Source: Chloroflexota bacterium (GTDB taxonomy: Bacteria; Chloroflexota; Limnocylindria; Limnocylindrales; Limnocylindraceae). From it: 7,718 nt of DNA. The stretch is from assembly GCA_947483025.1 (NCBI GenBank), contig CANKMK010000022.1, forward strand, positions 1 through 7,718, in the 5' to 3' direction. The notes beneath the pieces are model-generated. The model saw only the letters and a program-made list of their open reading frames with translations. It did not search any database and was not told the DNA's origin. Below, piece by piece: positions 1 to 6,057 of the stretch. Every line of letters begins with the position of its first letter. The first letter of the stretch is position 1. The translations under genes and the position numbers were made by a program.

Positions 1-1657
1 CGCAACATCGGCCGCCGCCGCTGACCGCTTCCGTGCCGAGGGTCGAGCCGCCGCAATCGTCGCGCACCCAAACGTTGCCGCTGTGTTTGACGTTGCGCCA
101 GAGGGCGAGTCGCCAGCAATTGTGATGGAATTTGTCGACGGTGAAGATCTCGCCTCGATGTTGCGCCGCGTCGGACCACTCGTGCCACGACGCGCCGCAG
201 CAGTTGCCGCACAGGTGGCGCGCGGACTGGCCGCAGCACATGTGCGCGGCATCATTCATCGTGATGTCTCTTCGCGCAACATCTTGATCAACCGCGAGGG
301 GCGCGCGCAGATCGCCGACTTTGGTATTGCACAGGCGATGCATGAGGTCGATGGAAGCGAAGCTGCTGCGCGCAGCGGTCAGCGACCAGAGGGTTCGGTT
401 GGCTACCTTGCGCCAGAGGTGCTGGCTGGCAGCCCACAATCGGCATCGTCAGACCTCTTCGGCCTAGGTGTGGTGCTCTTCGAGCTGCTCACTGGGCATC
501 GTCCATTCGACCGATTGAGCGGCGCAGAACTGAAAGAACGGCGCGGTCAGTCGCCCGCACCATCGCCTCGCGAGTTGCGACCGGATATCTCGCCAGAGCT
601 TGACGCGATCACGATGCGGCTACTGGCGCCAAAGCCGAACGAGCGGTATGTGAATGCCACTGCCGCTGCGGATGCGCTTGAAACCTATGTGGTGCAGGCG
701 AATCGCACCGCGGTCCCGTCGCGACCCGTTGGCCCAGCTGCTGGCGCGCCACGTGCACTTGCGGGAACACGTGTCGCTCGAGTCGCAGCGGAGGCTGGTC
801 CAGGTGAGCCAGAGATGCTTCCAGACCCGAACGACGTGGGCGGCGATGACCCCTCTTACGAGAGCGACACGATGTCGCTGCGCACCATGCTTCTGGCCAT
901 TGGCGGCGTTGCCCTCACGGCGCTGCTCCTGGTTGGCGGTGTGATCTTGGCGCTGCGCATCTTCTCGGCGGGGACTGGCCCAGACAACAACGTAAAGGTG
1001 CCGAGCCTCACCACCCTGACCCTCGCCGAGGCTATTCCGATCGCTGAGGGCCTCGGCCTGCGGGTTCAGGTTGTGGAGCGGGTGGCCTCGTCTGATCAGC
1101 CGGTCGACACGATCCTCTCGCAGTCGCCTGGGAGCGAGACGCTCGTGCCGCTCAACACGGTCATCGAGGTTCGCGTTGTGGCCGGGAGTGGGTTCGTGGT
1201 GGTTCCAGATATTCGCGGGCTGAGTGAGGCGGACGGGATTGCCGCACTCGCTACGGCAAAGCTCGTACGCGGTGCGACCTTCTCTGAATACTCCGATACC
1301 GTTCCCGCCGGCGAACTGATTCAACAGAACCCGCGCCCTGGCGTGCAGGTCTCCAGCGGCACGGCGGTTGATCTTGTCGTCTCACTCGGACCTGAGCCCC
1401 TGCTGAGTCCGTCACCAAGTGGAAGCGGAGCCGATTGGCCGCAGGTGCCGGATCTTCGCTGCTCAAGCATCGCCGACGCGGCATCGCTCCTCTCCGCGCT
1501 CGGCCTCTCGCTAGACGCGCCATCAGCGTTGCTGGATCCAACGGATCGCATCGACAACTTCTCACCGCTCGCGGGAGTCCTCGTTGAGCCTGGGAGCGAG
1601 ATCACGATCGTGGCGAGCGTGCCCGCGGGAACGTCGCTCGCCGGCTGTTCCCCGTAG
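1..1657 (+). CDS. pknB: PknB-type Ser/Thr protein kinase with three PASTA domains, 5' end cut off
   Basis: Membrane protein kinase of the PASTA family, which in other Gram-positive bacteria senses muropeptides or lipid II and controls cell-wall growth and division. The reading frame is open to the left edge, from base 2, giving 551 visible residues; the glycine loop and ATP-binding lysine lie outside. Visible parts in order: helix C region and HPNV (to about residue 30), HRDVSSRN catalytic loop at 86-93, DFG at 106-108, APE at 137-139, the SDLFGLG segment, a Pro/Ala-rich linker (about 228-294), one membrane helix (about 295-320), then PASTA domains near 331-394, 398-463 and 479-543. Odd points: the usual lysine of HRDxKPxN is serine, the Thr of the GT motif before APE is Ser, and the only two visible cysteines (487 and 549) are in or just after the last PASTA domain. 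The GTG at 83 is internal to the kinase fold, so it is not the start. The kinase/PASTA assignment is firm; substrates are unknown. Confidence 0.95.
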   Translation, partial: ATSAAAADRFRAEGRAAAIVAHPNVAAVFDVAPEGESPAIVMEFVDGEDLASMLRRVGPLVPRRAAAVAAQVARGLAAAHVRGIIHRDVSSRNILINREGRAQIADFGIAQAMHEVDGSEAAARSGQRPEGSVGYLAPEVLAGSPQSASSDLFGLGVVLFELLTGHRPFDRLSGAELKERRGQSPAPSPRELRPDISPELDAITMRLLAPKPNERYVNATAAADALETYVVQANRTAVPSRPVGPAAGAPRALAGTRVARVAAEAGPGEPEMLPDPNDVGGDDPSYESDTMSLRTMLLAIGGVALTALLLVGGVILALRIFSAGTGPDNNVKVPSLTTLTLAEAIPIAEGLGLRVQVVERVASSDQPVDTILSQSPGSETLVPLNTVIEVRVVAGSGFVVVPDIRGLSEADGIAALATAKLVRGATFSEYSDTVPAGELIQQNPRPGVQVSSGTAVDLVVSLGPEPLLSPSPSGSGADWPQVPDLRCSSIADAASLLSALGLSLDAPSALLDPTDRIDNFSPLAGVLVEPGSEITIVASVPAGTSLAGCSP

Positions 1658-1658
1658 C

Positions 1659-1678
1659 GGGGCTAGGCCTCTAGCCCC
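1659..1678. terminator. GC-rich palindrome between convergent genes, candidate bidirectional terminator
   Basis: A perfect 8-bp stem (GGGGCTAG / CTAGCCCC) with a 4-base GCCT loop begins two bases after the kinase stop codon and overlaps the last codons and stop of the convergent zinc-ribbon gene. Being palindromic, it can fold in transcripts from either strand. No U tract follows on either side, so it is not a canonical intrinsic terminator. A shorter competing hairpin (CCCCG / CGGGG, 1650-1662) has the kinase TAG stop as its loop. The structure is seen directly; termination is inferred from its position. Confidence 0.5.
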
Positions 1679-1989
1679 TCCCAGAGTCCGCCACTCGCCC
1701 AGCTGAGTCGAGGGCGATCGGGGAGCGACCCATCGACGCTGCGCTCGTGTTGCGCTGCAGCCTGCAGTGGCACGGGTGCCGTCCAGCACTCTTTCACGTC
1801 CGTTTCGGCAACAAGGCGGCGCTTCTTGTCGATACCGCAATACGAAACCTTGCCAATGACGGAGCGGCGCATGTGTCGGCAGCTTCCACACGAGGCGGTT
1901 GGCGTCTTGCACACCCAGCATTGACCAGACTCTTCTTGAATCGCGCTGCACGTTGGGCAACGCCAGGTGAGAGCAGGTGCTGCACTCAT
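1663..1989 (-). CDS. Small zinc-ribbon-like protein with eight cysteines, function unknown
   Basis: A 108-residue soluble protein with no signal peptide or membrane segment. Its first two thirds carry eight cysteines. C11-x2-C14 and C24-x2-C27 form a typical zinc-ribbon pair; C34-x2-C37, with His39, C51 and C68 nearby, could form a second metal site. The last 40 residues have no cysteines, are probably disordered, and end in a Trp/Gly-rich tail. The ATG start overlaps the stop of the upstream Ig-like gene (ATGA, 1986-1989), which implies translational coupling and co-expression. No strong Shine-Dalgarno site is visible, consistent with reinitiation. The cysteine spacing argues that this frame is genuinely coded. 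Zinc binding is inferred; an Fe-S site cannot be excluded. I do not recognise the family, and DNA, RNA or protein binding are all possible. Confidence 0.8.
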   Translation of the reverse strand: MSAAPALTWRCPTCSAIQEESGQCWVCKTPTASCGSCRHMRRSVIGKVSYCGIDKKRRLVAETDVKECWTAPVPLQAAAQHERSVDGSLPDRPRLSWASGGLWEGLEA

Positions 1990-3155
1990 GGCTTTACCAG
2001 ATAGACACGGAAGCTCTGTGTTCCCGAAATCGGGTCACCAACGCTGAGCTCGTAGGTCACGGTGACGAGACCACGCCCCTCGGTGTTGAAGTTGTCTGGG
2101 AAGGCGTAGTTCCACGCAGCTCGCCCATTGACATCAGAGGTAACGCATGTCGGTTCGCTTGGCGTTGCACCATCGGCCGTGACATACATGCACACGCGCA
2201 CGTTTGCGGCAGGTGCGCCCGTTGAATCAGTTGCCGTTGCCGTGATGCGGAATTCAATCGGCTTCTTGCTCAGGATGATCGTTCCAGGATTCAACACGAT
2301 AGAGATGCGGCCAACCGATGCGCTCGTTGAGATCTCGACGCTCTTCGATGTCTGGTTACCAGCGCCATCTGTCGCCGTGATCGTCAACACATTCGTGCCA
2401 TCGCGAAGCGTGATTCCTACTGAGAATGCACCTTTCACTGTAGAGCGGCCACCCTCAATCGTTCCCGTTGTTTCGTTGCGCACCTGCACATCGATGTCTT
2501 TGTCGGTCTTCCCCGCCACGGTGACAGAGTCACCGTTCATGATCTCGCCCGGGGTAGGGGTAGTAATGGTCAGTTCTGGCGGGCTTGTATCGCGCACAAC
2601 GGTGATTGGGGCAGAGCGCGTCCCCTCAACGCCGCCCACCACAGCAACGGCTTCGATGACGTTGCTGCCCGATGAGAGAGGAATTTTTGCGACGTCAAAG
2701 CCTGCGGTCTTTGGCATGGAGATCTCAGCGCCGGTGATGACTGAGCCATCGTCTCGCGTGATGAGGATGCGAATGATTGCATCACTCTTCTCGAGGAGAT
2801 CCTGCGGCAGAGTGCCGCTGACGGTAATCGTTGCGGCGGCGGTGATTGCCTCACTCGGCTCGGTGAGAGTTGGCCGACCTGGCTCAAGTGAGGCGGGCGG
2901 CGGCGTCGTTGAGCCACCGCCACCAATAGAGGTGATAAACGGAAGCGCAATCGCCGCGAGGCCGATCGCCCCAGCGATGACGAAGAGGGTGATAAACGTG
3001 GAGAGGGCGGTTGCAACCGTTCCGCCGACGCTGCGGGAAGAGTCCTTTGATCGTTGCGATGCGGAGTCAACGCGATAGGGGGGCGTGTACCCCTCGGATC
3101 GGCCGGGGAGGCCGCGCCGCGGTGGCTTCGAACTCGATCGACGGAAGAGTCCCAT
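1986..3155 (-). CDS. Single-pass membrane protein with extracellular Ig-like domains
   Basis: A 389-residue protein with a basic, Ser/Arg/Pro-rich cytoplasmic N-terminus (1-45), one hydrophobic helix (about 47-77), a Gly/Thr/Pro hinge, and a long extracellular region. Three beta-rich modules can be seen: about 100-188; 191-277, with the SPPELTI start and the GTNVLTITATDGAGN ending common in bacterial Ig-like repeats; and 281-388, whose ATATDSTGAPAANVRV stretch resembles Big_1/invasin-type domains. The only two cysteines (322 and 337) lie 15 residues apart in the last module and could form a disulfide. The ATG at 3155 is chosen because it gives a sensible basic tail before the helix and leaves a short spacer to the divergent folC. 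It is the first gene of a two-gene unit with the zinc-ribbon gene. The topology is well supported. Function is unknown; adhesion, wall binding or sensing are guesses. Confidence 0.88.
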   Translation of the reverse strand: MGLFRRSSSKPPRRGLPGRSEGYTPPYRVDSASQRSKDSSRSVGGTVATALSTFITLFVIAGAIGLAAIALPFITSIGGGGSTTPPPASLEPGRPTLTEPSEAITAAATITVSGTLPQDLLEKSDAIIRILITRDDGSVITGAEISMPKTAGFDVAKIPLSSGSNVIEAVAVVGGVEGTRSAPITVVRDTSPPELTITTPTPGEIMNGDSVTVAGKTDKDIDVQVRNETTGTIEGGRSTVKGAFSVGITLRDGTNVLTITATDGAGNQTSKSVEISTSASVGRISIVLNPGTIILSKKPIEFRITATATDSTGAPAANVRVCMYVTADGATPSEPTCVTSDVNGRAAWNYAFPDNFNTEGRGLVTVTYELSVGDPISGTQSFRVYLVKP

Positions 3156-3161
3156 AGGGCG

Positions 3162-3167
3162 ATTCTC
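3162..3167 (-). promoter_or_regulatory. Candidate -10 element for the Ig-like gene, leaderless geometry
   Basis: On the minus strand the hexamer GAGAAT lies exactly 6 bases before the ATG at 3155, so a transcript would start at or next to the start codon. It matches the key A and final T of TATAAT but lacks the first T. No convincing -35 is visible and no Shine-Dalgarno site lies between it and the ATG. This is inferred from spacing only. Confidence 0.35.
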
Positions 3168-3189
3168 GCACGCGGCGCGCCGAGACCGC

Positions 3190-3195
3190 TACGCT
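3190..3195 (+). promoter_or_regulatory. Candidate -10 element for folC, leaderless geometry
   Basis: The hexamer TACGCT fits the TANNNT form of the -10 element and ends exactly 6 bases before the ATG at 3202. A transcript starting at the usual distance would begin on the A of the ATG. The stretch between has no Shine-Dalgarno sequence. This spacing is the one reported for leaderless genes in Actinobacteria. The site lies where the -35 region of the opposing promoter would fall, so the two promoters may compete. Confidence 0.4.
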
Positions 3196-3201
3196 CCAAC
3201 G

Positions 3202-4686
3202 ATGCCCGATCAACCGAGTGACCCGCAGCTGATCCTGGAGATGCGCGAACGCGTAGCGCGCGCACGCGCTGAGGTCGTTCGTGCCGTTGGTGAGGGGCGT
3301 GGTCCTGACGCGTGGCGCGCCGCACTGGTGGCGCTGGAGTCACGCGGGCGCTTCGGCATTCGTATGGGGCTGGGTCGCTCGCGCGCCCTCCTTCGCGCGC
3401 TTGGATCACCCGAAGCAGGAGTTCGCGGCGCACTTGTGGCCGGCACGAACGGCAAGGGGAGCGTCGTCGCCCTCGTCTCAGCAGCGCTCCGTGCGGCGGG
3501 GATTCGCCACGCCACTACCCCGAAGCCGCACCTGGTCAGCTACCGAGAGCGCGTGCAGATCGACGGGCAGCCGCTCGCCCCACTCCCATTCGCCCAGGCG
3601 GTGGCGCGCGCCCTTGATGCCGCCGACCAGATCGAGGAGCGCGTCGGACCGGCGACCGAGTTTGAGATCCTCGTTGGCGCCATCTTCGAAGCACTTCGCC
3701 AAGAGGAGATCACCACGGCAATCGTCGAGGTCGGTCTTGGTGGACGGCTTGATGCAACGCATGCCTGGGATGGCGGTGTCGCCGTAGTCACCAATGTTGG
3801 TCTAGATCATCAGCAATACCTGGGCGACACGATTGAGGCAATTGCAAAAGAGAAGGCGGCGATCATCGTGCGCGGCGATCGCGCCGTTATTGGTGCGAGT
3901 GAACGGGGCGGGGCACTCGACGTGATTCGCCATCGTGCCCAACGCGTTGGTGCGCCATTTATGATCGCGCGCGCTGGCGCAACTCGTTCGCTCGGTCGCG
4001 ACGGCATTGAGGTAGAACTCGATGGTCGCGGCGCAGTGCGCGTAGGTCTGCTCGGTCGACACCAGGGTGCGAACGCTGCAGTTGCAGCTGCAACGCTCGA
4101 CGCACTCCGCGATGCTGGCATCGCCTCGGTGAGCGACGAAGAGCTACGCACTGGATTCGCAGCGGCGCGTTGGCCCGGCCGCATGGAGCTGATTCCGAGC
4201 GCACTCGGCGGTGGCGACGATCGCGACCTCCTTCTCGATGGAGCGCATAACGAAGATGGCGCCGCGGCGTTAGCGGCGGCACTGAGTGATCTTGGTCCAC
4301 ATCTTCGTGGCGCAAACGGCGCACCAAACATGCCACTGGTACTGATCCTCGCGGTGATGGCTGACAAGTCAGTCGCTGAGTTGAGTGCCGCTCTCGCAAC
4401 CTCGCCAGCGTTGCGCGCCGCGCATGTGATCTGTACCACCGTTGGTGACGTGCGATCTCTCGCACCAGAGCAACTCGCTGCGGCGGTTCGCGCCGCCAAA
4501 CTCGGCGCGCAGGTGCAGATCGCGGCAAATCCGAACGCGGCACTTCTTGCAGCCACAGAGCACGATGGAGCAATCATCGCAGCGGGATCGCTCTATCTCG
4601 TCGGTGCGATCCGTGGCGAACTCATGCGCCGCGGTGTACTTCCAGACGACGGGAGTCGTGATGACGTGGCAGGATCTGCAACATGA
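3202..4686 (+). CDS. folC: Bifunctional dihydrofolate synthase / folylpolyglutamate synthase
   Basis: Cytoplasmic Mur-ligase-family enzyme that uses ATP to add glutamate to dihydropteroate, giving dihydrofolate, and then extends the polyglutamate tail. The 494 residues show the family motifs in order: the P-loop GTNGKGS (81-87), TEFE (152-155), EVGLGGRLDAT (176-186), TNVGLDH (197-203), the HQ...N segment (about 286-291), WPGRME (324-329), LDGAHN (345-350) and GSLYLVG (462-468). The length is slightly above the common 420-450, mainly from an N-terminal helix and a Gly/Asp-rich C-terminal tail. The ATG at 3202 is chosen over the GTG at 3085 because the earlier start would run through the divergent Ig-like gene and add an uncharacteristic Arg-rich leader. 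The usual SPHL substrate-binding motif reads KPHL, and DATN reads DATH. It overlaps the next gene by ATGA, so the two are an operon. Confidence 0.96.
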   Translation: MPDQPSDPQLILEMRERVARARAEVVRAVGEGRGPDAWRAALVALESRGRFGIRMGLGRSRALLRALGSPEAGVRGALVAGTNGKGSVVALVSAALRAAGIRHATTPKPHLVSYRERVQIDGQPLAPLPFAQAVARALDAADQIEERVGPATEFEILVGAIFEALRQEEITTAIVEVGLGGRLDATHAWDGGVAVVTNVGLDHQQYLGDTIEAIAKEKAAIIVRGDRAVIGASERGGALDVIRHRAQRVGAPFMIARAGATRSLGRDGIEVELDGRGAVRVGLLGRHQGANAAVAAATLDALRDAGIASVSDEELRTGFAAARWPGRMELIPSALGGGDDRDLLLDGAHNEDGAAALAAALSDLGPHLRGANGAPNMPLVLILAVMADKSVAELSAALATSPALRAAHVICTTVGDVRSLAPEQLAAAVRAAKLGAQVQIAANPNAALLAATEHDGAIIAAGSLYLVGAIRGELMRRGVLPDDGSRDDVAGSAT

Positions 4687-6029
4687 GCGAGAGCCCAACG
4701 AACCGCGAAGCGATCAGCCACTCATACGCGCCAATTCCAGCCACGACGATCGGGCCACTGCGCGTTGTGTGGGGGAGCCGCACCTACATCATGGCGGTGG
4801 CGAATCTTACCCCCGATAGTTTCTCTGGTGATGGCCTTATCGCGCCGAGTGGCTCAACGAACGATCTGCTGGATCGCGTCGAGCAGCTCGCGCGCGACGC
4901 GGTGCGCGACGGTGCCGACCTGCTGGACCTTGGCGCTGAGTCAACTCGACCAGGACACAAAGAGATCTCAGCGGCAGACGAGATCGCCCGACTCATCCCC
5001 GCCATTGAGCGGCTTCGACGCGTGCTCCCAACACTGGCGCTCAGCGCCGACACCCAGAAGGTTGAGGTTGCCGCTGCGGCGCTCGACGCAGGGGCGCACA
5101 TGCTGAATGACATCTGGGGGACTCGTGCGGGCGATGAGATGCTGCAGCTTGCCGCTGAGCGCGGTGTGCCGATCGTCGTCATGCATAACCGCAAAGAGGT
5201 AGCCACCGGCGAACAGGCCGCCAACTTCACCGAAGAGTTTTTGGATGAGATGGCGGCAGTTGCGGCACGCGGTCGCGCCCTCGGTATTCCGCCGGAGCAG
5301 CTGATCCTTGACCCTGGTTTCGGCTTCGGAAAGGGTCCCGCCCAGAACCTCGTCACCCTGCGCCTCCTCGGCGCTTTGCGTGATTTGGGTCACCCCGTGC
5401 TCCTTGGCACAAGCCGTAAGTCCACGCTCGGTCGCGTCATCGACGGGGCTCCAGCCGATCGTCTCGCCGCCACCGTTGCCACGAGCGCGCTCGGGGCGCT
5501 GGCCGGGGTCGATATCGTCCGCGTGCATGACGTGCAGGAGAACCGCGACGCGGTGCGCGTCATTGATGCTGCCCTGCGCGCGGCGGGGGATCACCCCGAT
5601 GACTCCATCGGACCAAATCCGAATCGTGCCGAGCGCCCTCCGCGTCCGAGCCAGCGTGACCGCATCTCGGTGCGCAACGTGCGCTTTGATGCGGCGCATG
5701 GTGTGTACCCAGAGGAGCATCAGAAGCCGCAGCCGTTCTTCGTTGACGTTGAGGTGGACGCCGACCTCGCCCCCGCCGGTCGTGGCGATGCACTCGCCGC
5801 ATCCGTCGACTACAGCGAACTCGTCCGCGTCGCCGTTGAGCGCGTTGGAGCTGGTGGCCATGCCGATCTGATTGAGGCGCTTGCAGAGCGCATTGCCGAC
5901 GCGGCGATGGAGGTTGTTGCAACTAGCGGAGCAACCGTGCATGAGGTACGCGTTCGCGTGCGCAAACCTGAGGCTGCAGTAGCGGCGCCGATTGATTGGG
6001 CCGGCGTTGAGGTGGTACGCACGCCGTAA
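4683..6029 (+). CDS. folP-folB: Fused dihydropteroate synthase and dihydroneopterin aldolase (FolP-FolB)
   Basis: A 448-residue fusion of two folate enzymes. Residues about 25-300 are dihydropteroate synthase, which joins pABA to dihydropterin pyrophosphate and is the sulfonamide target. Its motifs are NLTPDSFS (41-48), DLGAESTRPG (82-91), SADTQK (121-126), ND (142-143), MH (167-168), LDPGFGFGK (209-217), TSRKS (243-247) and RVHD (280-283). A Pro/Arg/Asn-rich linker (about 301-325) leads to dihydroneopterin aldolase (about 326-445), with HGVYPEE (339-345), QPFFVDVE (350-357), VDYSEL (375-380), DLIEALAERIAD (395-406) and RKP (427-429, probable catalytic Lys428). FolB acts two steps before FolP; FolK, which comes between, is absent from the polypeptide and the window. 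The ATG overlaps the folC stop, with only a weak AGGA upstream. Both domains keep their key residues, so both are probably active. Confidence 0.95.
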   Translation: MSESPTNREAISHSYAPIPATTIGPLRVVWGSRTYIMAVANLTPDSFSGDGLIAPSGSTNDLLDRVEQLARDAVRDGADLLDLGAESTRPGHKEISAADEIARLIPAIERLRRVLPTLALSADTQKVEVAAAALDAGAHMLNDIWGTRAGDEMLQLAAERGVPIVVMHNRKEVATGEQAANFTEEFLDEMAAVAARGRALGIPPEQLILDPGFGFGKGPAQNLVTLRLLGALRDLGHPVLLGTSRKSTLGRVIDGAPADRLAATVATSALGALAGVDIVRVHDVQENRDAVRVIDAALRAAGDHPDDSIGPNPNRAERPPRPSQRDRISVRNVRFDAAHGVYPEEHQKPQPFFVDVEVDADLAPAGRGDALAASVDYSELVRVAVERVGAGGHADLIEALAERIADAAMEVVATSGATVHEVRVRVRKPEAAVAAPIDWAGVEVVRTP

Positions 6030-6057
6030 GGCGAGCAACGCACCGCCCTACTCTTTT
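6030..6057 (+). terminator. Weak terminator-like hairpin after the folate operon
   Basis: GGCG (6030-6033) can pair with CGCC (6044-6047) across a 10-base loop, and TCTTTT follows at 6052-6057. A competing 4-bp stem with a GTAA loop (6022-6033) covers the folP-folB stop codon. The stems are short and the T run lies inside the end of the convergent protease gene, so this is only a weak candidate in an 18-base convergent gap. Confidence 0.22.

Noticed and set aside
83..85. GTG at 83 as the start of the kinase
   Set aside because: Upstream codons from base 2 continue the kinase fold (FRAEGR..., HPNV), so the gene enters from outside the window.
620..1324. A 234-codon minus-strand frame opposite the kinase linker and PASTA region
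   Set aside because: The plus strand shows a membrane helix and PASTA repeats; the antisense translation resembles no family.
1747..2004. Short plus-strand frame opposite the zinc-ribbon gene
   Set aside because: The minus strand has four ordered CxxC-type cysteine groups and an ATGA coupling, which chance would not give. The plus frame has no such support.
2128..3078. A 316-codon open frame on the plus strand antisense to the Ig-like gene
   Set aside because: It lies entirely within the opposite strand of a gene with clear helix and Ig-like domain pattern. Its translation has no recognisable domain and follows from biased codon use on the real strand.
3085..3201. GTG at 3085 as the start of folC
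   Set aside because: It would overlap the divergent gene by about 70 bases and add a 39-residue Arg-rich leader not expected in FolC. The ATG at 3202 fits the family N-terminus and a -10 element.
3810..4577. A 255-codon minus-strand frame opposite folC
   Set aside because: It is an Ala/Ser/Arg-rich low-complexity translation, mirror of a well-conserved enzyme; a high-GC shadow frame.
4968..6038. A 356-codon open frame on the minus strand opposite folP-folB
   Set aside because: The plus strand there encodes complete FolP and FolB motifs. The antisense product is rich in His/Arg/Cys with no family pattern.
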